Shown here piece by piece: positions 1 to 8,363 of a stretch of 32,521 bases of DNA. The translations under genes and the position numbers were made by a program. The stretch is taken from the NCBI GenBank assembly GCA_030430325.1, contig JAUIFR010000010.1, forward strand, positions 1 through 32,521, read 5' to 3'. Within the stretch, counting starts at the first letter, position 1, and every line of letters begins with the position of its first letter. Source of the DNA: Bacteroidia bacterium. GTDB taxonomy: Bacteria > Bacteroidota > Bacteroidia > Cytophagales > Cyclobacteriaceae. The notes below the pieces were generated by a model, which saw nothing but the letters and a program-made list of their open reading frames with translations, was not told where the DNA came from and did not search any database.

Positions 1-461
1 CAATACCCCGTAATTCTAGAAAACCCTCGGGTAGAACTATTGAAAAAGAAAGACGGAACGATTATCTTACACCGCATGGACATTGACCGACTCACGGCGA
101 CGGGCCTACAAGCCTCATTTAACGGAAATTTCCTCAAACTTCCTCCATACCCAGAGTATGCTACCATCAAAGATATTCATGCCAAGGAGCTGGCTATTGA
201 TCTAGATGATAACAGCATAAAAGGGCATTTTAGCACCGGGGAGGTCGATATAGATAAAAGTATGATCAGTATAGCCTCCATGCTGGAGGCAACACCATCA
301 CTTCAATGGAAGAGCATGAGCTTTACTGGGGATTCGAATGGAGCGTATGGGAGATTAGCAAACCAGATGTTAGTGTGAAAGATGGTACCCAAAGAGATCA
401 GAATGGTACAGAGACATACCACCATAGTCTTTCGGCACAGAAGGCAGATTATAGAGCTTAG
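1..461 (+). pseudogene. N-terminal part of a disrupted large beta-rich protein (partial at window edge)
   Basis: Frame 1 is open from base 1, so the gene begins outside the window. It reads QYPVILENPRVELLKKKDG and continues to a TGA at 376-378. From about base 306 the plausible coding sequence moves to frame 3 (MEEHELYWGFEWSVWEIS, PDVSVKDGTQ), which runs to an in-frame TAG at 459-461. The same frame then continues without a break into the 555-1667 reading frame. This fits one ancestral gene broken by a frameshift near 300-375 and a nonsense codon at 459. The alternating polar/hydrophobic pattern suggests long beta-sheet repeats, loosely like AsmA/TamB-type or other large envelope proteins, but I do not recognise a family. 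Sequencing error is an alternative cause of the breaks. GC content (about 42% in the first 60 bases) is higher than in the downstream half. Confidence 0.5.
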
Positions 462-554
462 GCACCAGGCATCGACCAGCATATTTTAAGTGCAAAAAAT
501 GTCAAAGTTGCCCAGGATAAGATTGGTTATCAAAAGGTAATCTTAACGGATCCT

Positions 555-1667
555 GTGCTTGGTACGCTACACCTGCATGGTGAAGATTTCAGTGGTGAAA
601 GCCCCATCCGGTTCAATGATATAATCCTTGAAGGAGCTGCTACCGGTGATTTAGTCATTGAAAACCGCCCTGATGGAGTCTCCGTTTATTGCTGGGGAGA
701 AAATCATATTACGCTAAAAGAGGGAGAGATTATAATGCCAGAGAAGGAAAATAAAGAAAAAAAGGATGATGAACAGAAGAAACAGTATCCTACAGGTGAT
801 TATGGATTTATGCAAGGGTTGCAAGGTGGTCAAGTTACTCTGAGGCTATTTGATCAGGAATTTGTATTACCCATACTTACTATTCGGCATTCAGATGGTA
901 AAATGGAGCAAGGTTTTGTTGAATTGAATGTCTTTGTAAATGAAATAGGCGAATATTTAGATAGTTTGACACCAAATATTGTTTCTAATATATTAGAGGA
1001 TTTGGGGGCGAACATAAGTGAAAATGATGAACAATATTATTTAACAACTGAAGAGATTCAAATTAAAGAAATAGTTAGGTTAATTCCAGATACAAATGGA
1101 AATGTTTATGAGGCATCAATTGTAGGTTACCCCAATATGGAGGGAGAACTTATTCGACTAGAAGCAATGATTAATCATCTTATAAATGGAAATATTCTAG
1201 TTGAATCTGACCCTGAAACTAACCAAGCAATTAATTTTGTTGATAATTTGGGTTATGGGGCAAATTCTTTTAACACTACATTAAGACGATTATTAAACCA
1301 ATGGCTTAGAGAGAATATGAATCCACAAATTGAGTTAAATACATCTTTAGATATGAGTCAGCTGGAACCTATTCAAAGAGGTGAATTAGATTTTATTCAA
1401 GGAGATAGAGTTAATGATATAAATATTAAACTTGATCAAATTCGTGCGGACTTTGGCCAAGCAACTGGTGACCCAGCCACTCTTCATCACTTACATATTG
1501 GAATTAATGGTTTATCTTTACCTGAAATTCATAAATCAATTATGACTGGGGAGTTTAATGCAAAAAGCACAAACATAGAGCAGGTTGATATAAATAAAGA
1601 AAAATTTACCACTTTAAAGTTAAATAATATTTCTTTTAATGGTTTTAGCTTAAATATAAACAAATGA
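555..1667 (+). CDS. Hypothetical protein, C-terminal continuation of the disrupted gene
   Basis: This 370-residue reading frame is in phase with the coding sequence that precedes the TAG at 459-461, so it is probably the C-terminal part of the broken gene rather than a gene of its own. If it is still translated, the start could be GTG at 555 or ATG at 735. A charged Lys/Glu/Asp-rich linker lies at about residues 61-75. Before it the sequence is beta-rich (GTLHLHGEDFSGESPIRF). After it the sequence becomes more helical and ends in further beta-like segments (TLKLNNISFNGFSLNINK). No catalytic motif, signal peptide or membrane helix is visible. Base composition falls from about 42% GC at the left edge to roughly 33-35% here. 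The stop overlaps the next start by ATGA, which indicates translational coupling. The function is unknown. Confidence 0.55.
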   Translation: MLGTLHLHGEDFSGESPIRFNDIILEGAATGDLVIENRPDGVSVYCWGENHITLKEGEIIMPEKENKEKKDDEQKKQYPTGDYGFMQGLQGGQVTLRLFDQEFVLPILTIRHSDGKMEQGFVELNVFVNEIGEYLDSLTPNIVSNILEDLGANISENDEQYYLTTEEIQIKEIVRLIPDTNGNVYEASIVGYPNMEGELIRLEAMINHLINGNILVESDPETNQAINFVDNLGYGANSFNTTLRRLLNQWLRENMNPQIELNTSLDMSQLEPIQRGELDFIQGDRVNDINIKLDQIRADFGQATGDPATLHHLHIGINGLSLPEIHKSIMTGEFNAKSTNIEQVDINKEKFTTLKLNNISFNGFSLNINK

Positions 1668-2104
1668 ATAGCCGGGGAATCAAACTAATAACTATTGGCC
1701 TCTTTTTAGTTCTTTATTTAATGTTGGTTAATGAGAATATTATAAATTTTAATAAAAGAACACTTTGGGAAACAGTTTATTTTACAATTTTGGTTTCTTT
1801 AAACTTGGGTTTTCCTGTCATTTTTTTTTCAGGGTCATTTTTTATGAAATTTCCTTTTAACGGCATAATAAAATTGATATTAATAATATTAAGTCTATAT
1901 ATAATCATTTCTGGAGCAATAATGATTGGAGGGATTGGAATGATGAGAAAAGTTCATACAACCAAAATTACTTATTCAATATATTATATTTCAACAACAA
2001 GCTTAATCTTTTCGCTATGGCTATTACTACTCGCCACCCCACTCTCTAAATATAAATTCCTCAACTGGCCTTTTGAGCAAAGGAAGGAAAATAATATTGA
2101 TTGA
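1664..2104 (+). CDS. Small multi-pass membrane protein, unknown function
   Basis: This 146-residue protein has four hydrophobic segments, at about residues 6-23, 38-58, 67-95 and 104-126, separated by short loops and followed by a charged tail (EQRKENNID). The start codon overlaps the stop of the preceding reading frame (ATGA at 1664-1667), so the two were probably co-translated. The gene is very AT-rich: a 60-base sample at 1741-1800 is about 20% GC. No family motif is recognisable. Its pairing with the large beta-rich protein upstream suggests an envelope-associated role or an immunity-like partner, but this is only a guess from position. Confidence 0.6.
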   Translation: MNSRGIKLITIGLFLVLYLMLVNENIINFNKRTLWETVYFTILVSLNLGFPVIFFSGSFFMKFPFNGIIKLILIILSLYIIISGAIMIGGIGMMRKVHTTKITYSIYYISTTSLIFSLWLLLLATPLSKYKFLNWPFEQRKENNID

Positions 2105-2169
2105 ATTTGACAAAATACGTTGAAATTATTCAGATATTGAATGTAATTAGCAAAATACATTGAATTATG
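2105..2169. repeat. Two direct copies of a short AT-rich motif between convergent genes
   Basis: The gap between the membrane protein (+) and CHAT-1 (-) holds two copies of a motif with core CAAAATAC(G/A)TTGAA, at about 2109-2127 and 2147-2166. The CAAAATAC cores start exactly 40 bases apart (2111 and 2151). Related sequences occur at several other gene ends in the window (13037-13060, 19221-19250, 26341-26370). Confidence 0.45.
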
Positions 2170-5100
2170 CTAAATCATATGCATCGCTCTAATCGATCTG
2201 CCCACATTTGTAAGTCGGTTAAACTGATGATAAAGCCTAAAACGACGCACAAAATAAATGAGTACGAGCATTGTAATGATACTACCAATAATGTAGTGTG
2301 TGAAATTAACCGTTTTGGTGATGGGTCGCATGTCTCCGGTAGCTACAAATTGCCCCCAGAAATATGGATGTGCATGAGCTGCATCTGCTCGACTTAGGTA
2401 GGCAAGCTTAGCTTTTTGTAAGGCTGTAGCTTTATCCATACCAGTCGAAAGGTATTTGTAAAACTGCATCATAAGCTCTGCTGAGCTACGATCATTGGCG
2501 TTCCACAGGCTCATGATGATACTCGGGCAGCCCGCATAGGTGAAGCCCCGTGCCAAGTTCATGACACCCTCTCCGGCAATGGTCCTGCCCGCGCCAGTAT
2601 TACAAGCACTGAGCACAGCCAGCTCTGCTTTTAGAGGTAAATTATACATTTCATAATTGTGTAAGGCTCCGTCCTCTTTTCCATAGCTTTTGGCAAAGTG
2701 CATTTTCGAATACGCGGGCTTTTGCATATCTACCACGGCATGGGTGGCCAGGTGCAAAATGCGATAATCCGGCGCATGTTGCTTAAACTGCTCTTCGGTA
2801 GCATTTTTACCGGTAAATTGCTCTGTTTTAAAGTATTTACTTATTACTTCTAGCTCTGATAGGTTCCATTTTAGAGGAATTAAATTACCACGCTCGATCT
2901 CTTGGTGTAGTGCTTGCCCTTTCTTTTTGGGCTTGATTTTTGAACTAAAGTTGGGCGCAAAAGCAAGGAGTTCCTTGGTGGCACGTTCCCGCTTTTCGCT
3001 CATAGATTTTAGCCAGAGCGAGGCTGAGTTCGCATAACTAATGCTGTGATGATAAATTAAATAGTCTAGTTTATCATAGCTGAAGTTCTGTGTGGGCACG
3101 GAGGCCAGCAGTACCTCAAAGGGGATAAGGGCCATTGCCCCATCGCTAATGATGAAGAGCTGGTCATCTCGGTTGAGGCCTGGCCTAAGTGGATGAAACA
3201 CACTCTGGTAAAGGCTCCTGGCTGATGACACGAAAATATTCCAATTTTTACTCCCTTGGGTCACGGCTGCAGCGGAGCTTAGGCTTTGACGCAAATTAGA
3301 CACATGTTCCTCAAAATTATGAGGTAGGGCCAGCGTATGCACATTGAGTAATTTTTTACCTACAACAAAGGCGTACAGCCTGTTTTTTCCCTGAAAATAC
3401 ACCAACATCTTCTGGTGAGGTTCCAAGTATCGCTGCAAATTATGGACCCGAGCTACAGGGACTTGCCGCTTGGCTTTGCTGTAAGCAGGGTATTTCTTCT
3501 CCAGCTCTTGTAGGAGCATATCGTATTTTTCTTGGAGGGTATAAAGCTGCATATTGAGCTCCAGCATGTGGTTTTTAGCACTTTGGAAGTGAATATTTTC
3601 CAGCTGCTTAATTTGATTGGTGGTACGTACAATCGCCTCCCTTAGCTTAAGCTCTTGCCCAGCCACATGAGCCGGCAATTTCCCAAATTTACGTGCCTGA
3701 GCCTCCTGAATGCTGCTATAAAGCACCGAGGCCTTGTTTTTCTCCGCGATTTCGAAGGCCGATCGGAGGTATTTTTCGTGCCCAGTAAGCTCATAGAGCA
3801 ACACCGCATCCTCCACCGCCCCCTTGTACACATCTGCCGTGAGTTTACTGATCTCCAACTTACTATCTTCAGACTGATATATATTACGCAGGGAGTCCGA
3901 GAACGTTATCGCTAGCTGATATGTCGACAAAGCAGCCTGCAAATCCTTAATATTTTGAGTTTTTTCGTGATAGTAACGCGTAAGCAGCATGGCTTTTTCT
4001 TGAAGAGATTCGAGGTAGCGGGTGTTGTGGGTTACTTGAAAATATTGAGGGTTAATTCGATAATTTTTATCAATTTCTATGGGCTCTTTGTGAAAATAAT
4101 GAATGGCATAATGTATGTAGTGTAATGCAGAATCAATTTGGTTTTGTCGTGTAAAGTAGTGACTGTACCTTCTATGGATTTCGGCAGTTTGGTCGTGAAA
4201 ATTACCATGAAATTTTTTGTAGCCGATTATTGATTTTAAATACAATTTGTTAAAATTTTCATTTCCACCAAGCATTTCAAAGCTGTATGCTAATTCACCA
4301 TATGCAAACCTATCTAACCTATCTATTTCCTTATAATATTGGTGTAGTATATTAAAATATTTAATTGCAGAATCATATTTTGCAGTTCTGTTGTAACTTA
4401 TAGCAAGTTGAGAATAATTAATACGTTGGCGTGGGTCTAATTTGCTTTCAATTACAAATTTTTCTGCTAACTTATTATAGGTTATTGATTTTTTATAGTC
4501 TTTGGCATAATAATAAACTTCTGCTACACTTTTGAGGGCCAAAGCTACCATATAGTTATTCTCAGAGGTAAACTTTCTTGTTGCTGAAATTAGTTTATTA
4601 CCATAAATTAAAGCCTTTTTGTAGTCTCCTATGACTGTAAAATGTTTCACAAAATATCTATATGTATCAATTAATTCGGGGTGATAAAGAGGAAATATTT
4701 TTTCTTTTGTTATCTTACCAATTTGGTAGTAATTGTATGATTTTTGATATTCCTTTTTAAATAACCTAATGCTGTATCCATGACAACTATAAGCTTTTCC
4801 TTTTATTTTTTTATCAAATTTAGTTTCTTCTGGACATATTTTTACAGCCAATTTACTGTAATAGTACATGGAATCCCAAACCCAATAATTAGTATATGAC
4901 AATTCCTTATAAACTTTTGCTATATGGGCTTGAGAAATATTTGGAATTGATTTAAATAATTTCATTGAAAATAGAGCATATTTTTTTGCTAGATCATATC
5001 GATAATTATTGCTTAATTGCATGCATAAAAGATAGAAATATTCAGCCTTTTGGAGCGTTGAAATGTTTTGGTATTTCAATAATTTTGAAGACTTATTCAA

Positions 5101-5367
5101 TACATATATACTTTCATTATACTCATACAAGTCAATAGAGATATCTGCTAACACATTCCTCGCATGCAGCAAGCAATCATATTGCTTATGTGACTCAGCC
5201 CATGACTCTACCTCACGTAGTATTTGCTTGGCCTCATCAAATTTGGCCAGATAGGTGAGGGAATCCGCATACTGTATAAGCTGCTCGGCATGCCCTACAT
5301 CCTTAATTTTATCGGCAAAAGATGCCATGGCGTACAGCAAAAGCGGTAAAATGAGTAGTTTATTCAT
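2170..5367 (-). CDS. Exported TPR-CHAT (caspase-like) protein with C-terminal membrane anchor, CHAT-1
   Basis: This 1065-residue protein starts with a signal peptide (MNKLLILPLLLYAMASFA). TPR-like helical repeats fill about residues 20-500, followed by a coiled-coil-like linker at about 590-670. A C-terminal CHAT domain (caspase HetF-associated with TPRs) covers about 700-1010. The CHAT catalytic pair appears intact: His about 876 in LHLATHAVVD and Cys about 922 in VLSACNTGAG. A single hydrophobic helix (about 1025-1040, YIIGSIITMLVLIYFV) is followed by a basic tail (RRFR). The predicted topology is periplasmic TPR and CHAT domains anchored in the inner membrane. CHAT proteases cut protein substrates after activation through their TPR region; the substrate here is unknown. 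The gene stands alone, convergent with the left cluster, and lacks an adjacent peptide gene. GC content is about 40-60% in sampled CHAT-half segments but about 20% in the central TPR segment. Confidence 0.85.
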   Translation of the reverse strand: MNKLLILPLLLYAMASFADKIKDVGHAEQLIQYADSLTYLAKFDEAKQILREVESWAESHKQYDCLLHARNVLADISIDLYEYNESIYVLNKSSKLLKYQNISTLQKAEYFYLLCMQLSNNYRYDLAKKYALFSMKLFKSIPNISQAHIAKVYKELSYTNYWVWDSMYYYSKLAVKICPEETKFDKKIKGKAYSCHGYSIRLFKKEYQKSYNYYQIGKITKEKIFPLYHPELIDTYRYFVKHFTVIGDYKKALIYGNKLISATRKFTSENNYMVALALKSVAEVYYYAKDYKKSITYNKLAEKFVIESKLDPRQRINYSQLAISYNRTAKYDSAIKYFNILHQYYKEIDRLDRFAYGELAYSFEMLGGNENFNKLYLKSIIGYKKFHGNFHDQTAEIHRRYSHYFTRQNQIDSALHYIHYAIHYFHKEPIEIDKNYRINPQYFQVTHNTRYLESLQEKAMLLTRYYHEKTQNIKDLQAALSTYQLAITFSDSLRNIYQSEDSKLEISKLTADVYKGAVEDAVLLYELTGHEKYLRSAFEIAEKNKASVLYSSIQEAQARKFGKLPAHVAGQELKLREAIVRTTNQIKQLENIHFQSAKNHMLELNMQLYTLQEKYDMLLQELEKKYPAYSKAKRQVPVARVHNLQRYLEPHQKMLVYFQGKNRLYAFVVGKKLLNVHTLALPHNFEEHVSNLRQSLSSAAAVTQGSKNWNIFVSSARSLYQSVFHPLRPGLNRDDQLFIISDGAMALIPFEVLLASVPTQNFSYDKLDYLIYHHSISYANSASLWLKSMSEKRERATKELLAFAPNFSSKIKPKKKGQALHQEIERGNLIPLKWNLSELEVISKYFKTEQFTGKNATEEQFKQHAPDYRILHLATHAVVDMQKPAYSKMHFAKSYGKEDGALHNYEMYNLPLKAELAVLSACNTGAGRTIAGEGVMNLARGFTYAGCPSIIMSLWNANDRSSAELMMQFYKYLSTGMDKATALQKAKLAYLSRADAAHAHPYFWGQFVATGDMRPITKTVNFTHYIIGSIITMLVLIYFVRRFRLYHQFNRLTNVGRSIRAMHMI

Positions 5368-5424
5368 GTTTTTGTAAAAAGTGGTCCCAAATAATATTAC
5401 AATGTAGTTAAATAATATAACAAT

Positions 5425-5439
5425 TCCTACATTGTAGGA
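5425..5439. promoter_or_regulatory. Palindrome upstream of CHAT-1, possible operator
   Basis: A 7+7 bp perfect palindrome (TCCTACA, one central T, TGTAGGA) lies 58 bases upstream of the CHAT-1 start. The related sequence TTACAATGTAG occurs at about 5397-5407, closer to the gene. Two related sites close to a start codon suggest regulator binding, but no regulator is identified. Confidence 0.35.
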
Positions 5440-5587
5440 TTTTAATTATAAATAAATTTATATTACTGTTGATTAAATTATTGGTTAAGGGAGTTTAGGA
5501 TACAATATATTTGCTAATTAAATATAGTTACCATATTAGTAGGATAAATTTTATAATTAGGCGTACATTTTCAAATTATAGTTGCGG

Positions 5588-5618
5588 AAAAAAGGCACAG
5601 GTTCGGGGAACCTGCGCC
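5588..5618 (-). terminator. Intrinsic terminator on the minus strand with no obvious gene before it
   Basis: On the minus strand, an 11-position stem (10 pairs, one mismatch: GGCGCAGGTTC with GAACCTGTGCC, loop CCC) is followed by six U. It would end a transcript coming from 5620-5930, where I find no convincing coding sequence, so a small RNA is possible. It would also isolate CHAT-1 from anything upstream. The stem sequence reappears at 8373-8390. Confidence 0.55.
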
Positions 5619-5834
5619 AGTAAGTAGGGTAGTACAAAATAATAACTCAAATTTCAGACAGTCTTGATTTTTTGGCCACTTTTACTGCAAGGACTCTATT
5701 ATTTTCAATGGTTTGCAGTGAATCAGAAAGCTAATTGCTATCACATTCATTACTTACATGTTCTGATTTTTATCAAGAAAAAAGTGGTTTAATCGTCAAT
5801 ATGTTGGCGAAACACACTTTTAAACAAATAAAAG

Positions 5835-5866
5835 GAACAATTTAAATTAAATAATTTAAATTGTTC
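5835..5866. repeat. Perfect 14-bp inverted repeat upstream of rpmH
   Basis: The arms GAACAATTTAAATT and AATTTAAATTGTTC pair perfectly around a 4-base loop (AAAT), about 72 bases before the rpmH start. On the minus strand it is followed by CCTTTTATTT, which is weakly terminator-like. On the plus strand it could be an rpmH leader structure or an operator. The rest of 5368-5938 shows only AT-rich sequence and the two elements listed separately. Confidence 0.5.
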
Positions 5867-5938
5867 TCCTAATTCCCTTGCTATTTGCCTCAATAAAATG
5901 TAAATTTGCCGACCATTTTTATTAAAAATGATAAAATT

Positions 5939-6097
5939 ATGAAGCGGACATTTCAACCCTCAAATCGTAAAAGAAGGAATAAGCATGGATTTCGTTCTAG
6001 AATGGAATCGGCCAATGGAAGAGCGGTAATAGCACGACGTAGAGCTAAGGGCCGCAAGAAACTTACTGTTTCGGATGAGCATCGCCATAAGCGATAG
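5939..6097 (+). CDS. rpmH: 50S ribosomal protein L34 (bL34)
   Basis: This 52-residue, very basic protein begins [19 protein letters not shown], the standard bL34 sequence, and continues with the conserved [20 protein letters not shown]-type C-terminus. It is a structural protein of the large ribosomal subunit. The start at 5939 is chosen because MKRTFQPS is the family's N-terminus; an in-frame codon further upstream at 5906 would add an unrelated extension. rnpA starts 17 bases after the stop, the usual rpmH-rnpA operon arrangement. Confidence 0.97.
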   Translation: MKRTFQPSNRKRRNKHGFRSRMESANGRAVIARRRAKGRKKLTVSDEHRHKR

Positions 6098-6114
6098 GGC
6101 TCACAGGGCTCACT

Positions 6115-6480
6115 ATGCCTGATTTTCCATCCCAGCAATTTTCAAAAAAAGAGCGCTTGTGTAAGAAAAAAGATATACAAGAGCTTTTTGCTATGGGTAA
6201 AGCTTTTACAATTTACCCTTTAAGGGTATTGTATGTGCCTGCCACTGATCCTCCCAACAAGGTACTTATCTCAGTACCAAAGCGATCCTTTAAAAAAGCG
6301 GCAGACAGAAACCTGCTCAAAAGAAGAATTCGCGAGGCTTATCGCACACAAAAAAATATTTTATTACAACAGGGGAAACCTTTTCATATCGCTTTCGTAT
6401 ATTTAGGTAGAGAAATACTCAATTTTAATATAATTGATAAAAAACTAAAAGAAGCACTTTTTCGTTTGGTAAATAAGTAG
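6115..6480 (+). CDS. rnpA: Ribonuclease P protein component
   Basis: This 121-residue basic protein is the protein subunit of RNase P, which helps the catalytic RNA remove the 5' leader of pre-tRNAs. The N-terminus SKKERLCKKKDIQELFAMGK and the RNR-type signature ADRNLLKRRIREAYR (about residues 63-77) are family hallmarks. Length is normal. It lies 17 bases after rpmH and 17 bases before the S41 protease gene, so the three are probably co-transcribed. Confidence 0.95.
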   Translation: MPDFPSQQFSKKERLCKKKDIQELFAMGKAFTIYPLRVLYVPATDPPNKVLISVPKRSFKKAADRNLLKRRIREAYRTQKNILLQQGKPFHIAFVYLGREILNFNIIDKKLKEALFRLVNK

Positions 6481-6497
6481 CTTTAAAATATTACTTT

Positions 6498-8198
6498 ATG
6501 AAAATTAATAATAAATACCTCAAAAGGAGTTTGTTCGTTGTTGTAGTTTTTATGCTTGTGGCCTTTAGTGCCCCTACCAGCGAGCGTTACTTCGAAATTG
6601 CCAAGAACCTTGACATTTTTGCCACACTTTTCAAAGAAGTGAATACTTTTTATGTGGATGGTGTTGAGCCTGAAAAATTAATCGAAAAAGGTATTAGCGG
6701 CATGCTTGAATCGCTTGATCCGTATACTTCCTTTATCCCCGAGGACGATATCGAAGACTATCGAACCATGACTACAGGCCAGTATGGTGGAATTGGAGCA
6801 ATTGTGGGACGCCGTAGGAGTCAAAACGTGGTGATGCTGCCCTATGAGGGTTTTCCGGCGCACAAAAGTGGGCTAAAGGCAGGTGATGTGATCTTGGAGA
6901 TCGATGGTATTGATGTAACGGGTAAAAATACCTCTGAGGTAAGTAAGTTACTAAAGGGCCAGGCAGGTACTGATCTAAAAGTAAAAATTGAGCGGATGAA
7001 GAGTGAAGAGCCCATCGATGTAGCCATTACACGTGAAAAAATCACCATCGACAATGTGCCTTATTATGGAATGATTGATGATGAAATTGGCTACATTAAG
7101 CTGTCGGACTTTACAACAGGAGCAGGTCGTGAGGTACAGAAGGCTTTCGAAGCACTTAAGGAGCAGGGTCTTAAGAAATTGATTTTTGACTTGAGAGATA
7201 ACCCTGGTGGGCTGTTGACCGAAGCGGTGAATGTCTCCAATATATTTGTGCCCAAGGGCTCTGATATTGTAAGTACAAAAGGTAAGGTGAAGGACTGGAA
7301 TAAAACATATAAGGCACTCAATAATCCTGTGGATACGGAAATCCCCGTAGCGGTGCTTACAAGCAGGCGTAGTGCATCAGCCTCAGAGATTGTAGCAGGC
7401 GTGATCCAGGACTACGACCGAGGCATCTTGGTGGGGCAGAAGACTTTTGGTAAAGGCCTTGTGCAAGCTACACGGCCCCTTACTTATAATGCACAGCTAA
7501 AAATTACTACGGCGAAGTATTATATCCCGAGTGGGCGCTGTATTCAGGCACTTGATTACTCCAATCGTGACGAAAATGGCAGTGTAGGTGCCATTCCTGA
7601 TTCGCTGAAAATTGCCTTTAAAACGCAAAGAGGGCGTACCGTATATGATGGTGGTGGTGTAGATCCAGATATATTAGTAGATACCAAGCAATATGCACCC
7701 ATTACGATTAGTTTGATGGGTAGGAACCATATTTTTGACTATGCTACGATATTCTATTACAATCAAGATGAGGTGAAGTCAGCAAGAGATTTTGAGGTAA
7801 GTGATGCACAATATGATGAGTTTGTTGCTTGGCTCGCGGACAAAGAGTATGATTACACCACGCGTGTGGAGCGTGATATTGAAGACCTGATTGCTTCAGC
7901 TAAAAAGGAAAAATATTATGAGGCTATTGATGATCAAATCGTAGCCCTTCAAAACAAAGTAATGCATAATAAGGAAGCGGACCTTCAAAAGTTTAAGGAG
8001 GAAGTCAAGCAAATGATGAAGGAAGAGATAGTAGGTAGGTATTTTTATCAAAAAGGGATAGTTGAGGCGTCATTTAGTGATGATGCAGAGCTCGAGGCAG
8101 CTGTGAAGGCCCTGAAGGATGAGAAAAAGTATAATGAACTACTGACAGATACAAACTCAGAAGCTAGTACAAGTGAAAAAGACGACGAAAAAGAGTAA
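6498..8198 (+). CDS. S41 family carboxy-terminal processing protease
   Basis: This 566-residue protein has an N-terminal membrane or signal segment (about residues 10-24, RSLFVVVVFMLVAFSA), then a PDZ domain (about 95-175, with SGLKAGDVILEIDG) and an S41 peptidase domain (about 185-360). The Ser/Lys dyad of tail-specific proteases is in place: Ser294 within RSASASEIVAG, Asp305 eleven residues later, and Lys319 in TFGKG, the spacing seen in E. coli Tsp/Prc. The C-terminal part (about 400-566) is helical and ends in a Glu/Lys-rich tail. Such enzymes trim or degrade periplasmic proteins at their C-termini. It lies 17 bases after rnpA, a neighbourhood often seen in Bacteroidota. It is followed by a hairpin at 8302-8328. 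Confidence 0.92.
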   Translation: MKINNKYLKRSLFVVVVFMLVAFSAPTSERYFEIAKNLDIFATLFKEVNTFYVDGVEPEKLIEKGISGMLESLDPYTSFIPEDDIEDYRTMTTGQYGGIGAIVGRRRSQNVVMLPYEGFPAHKSGLKAGDVILEIDGIDVTGKNTSEVSKLLKGQAGTDLKVKIERMKSEEPIDVAITREKITIDNVPYYGMIDDEIGYIKLSDFTTGAGREVQKAFEALKEQGLKKLIFDLRDNPGGLLTEAVNVSNIFVPKGSDIVSTKGKVKDWNKTYKALNNPVDTEIPVAVLTSRRSASASEIVAGVIQDYDRGILVGQKTFGKGLVQATRPLTYNAQLKITTAKYYIPSGRCIQALDYSNRDENGSVGAIPDSLKIAFKTQRGRTVYDGGGVDPDILVDTKQYAPITISLMGRNHIFDYATIFYYNQDEVKSARDFEVSDAQYDEFVAWLADKEYDYTTRVERDIEDLIASAKKEKYYEAIDDQIVALQNKVMHNKEADLQKFKEEVKQMMKEEIVGRYFYQKGIVEASFSDDAELEAAVKALKDEKKYNELLTDTNSEASTSEKDDEKE

Positions 8199-8301
8199 AA
8201 GCAAACAGCTAAAGATTTGGGGGCATTTTATTTTTATGCTTCAATTTGTCACAGGGCTGTTGTAGCTAATCTTACGTCATTTTAAGAGTTTTATACTTAA
8301 A

Positions 8302-8328
8302 TGATCACTCAATTTAATTGGGTGATCA
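8302..8328 (+). terminator. Probable terminator after the S41 protease gene
   Basis: A 12-position stem (TGATCACTCAAT with ATTGGGTGATCA, 11 Watson-Crick pairs plus one G-U) encloses a 3-base loop and is followed by ATATTTATTATTT. It lies about 100 bases after the protease stop codon. The U-tract is imperfect, so efficiency is uncertain. Confidence 0.5.
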
Positions 8329-8363
8329 ATATTTATTATTTGGAAACCGTGACTCCCTTTACG

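Noticed and set aside
2167-2397. Plus-strand frame overlapping the 3' end of CHAT-1
   Set aside because: It is antisense to the conserved C-terminal CHAT and membrane-anchor coding sequence and has no family resemblance.
3642-3915. Open frames of 63 and 86 codons on both strands within CHAT-1
   Set aside because: They overlap the conserved coding frame of CHAT-1, show no family resemblance and have no independent start context; they are shadows of the GC-richer part.
5650-5735. Minus-strand frame ending LAVKVAKKSRLSEI before the 5588-5618 terminator
   Set aside because: It lacks an ATG, GTG or TTG start after the upstream stop that would give a sensible protein, so I did not call a gene; a small RNA is more plausible.
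6678-7321. Several minus-strand frames within the S41 protease gene
   Set aside because: Fully contained in a well-supported gene with catalytic residues; no motifs of their own.
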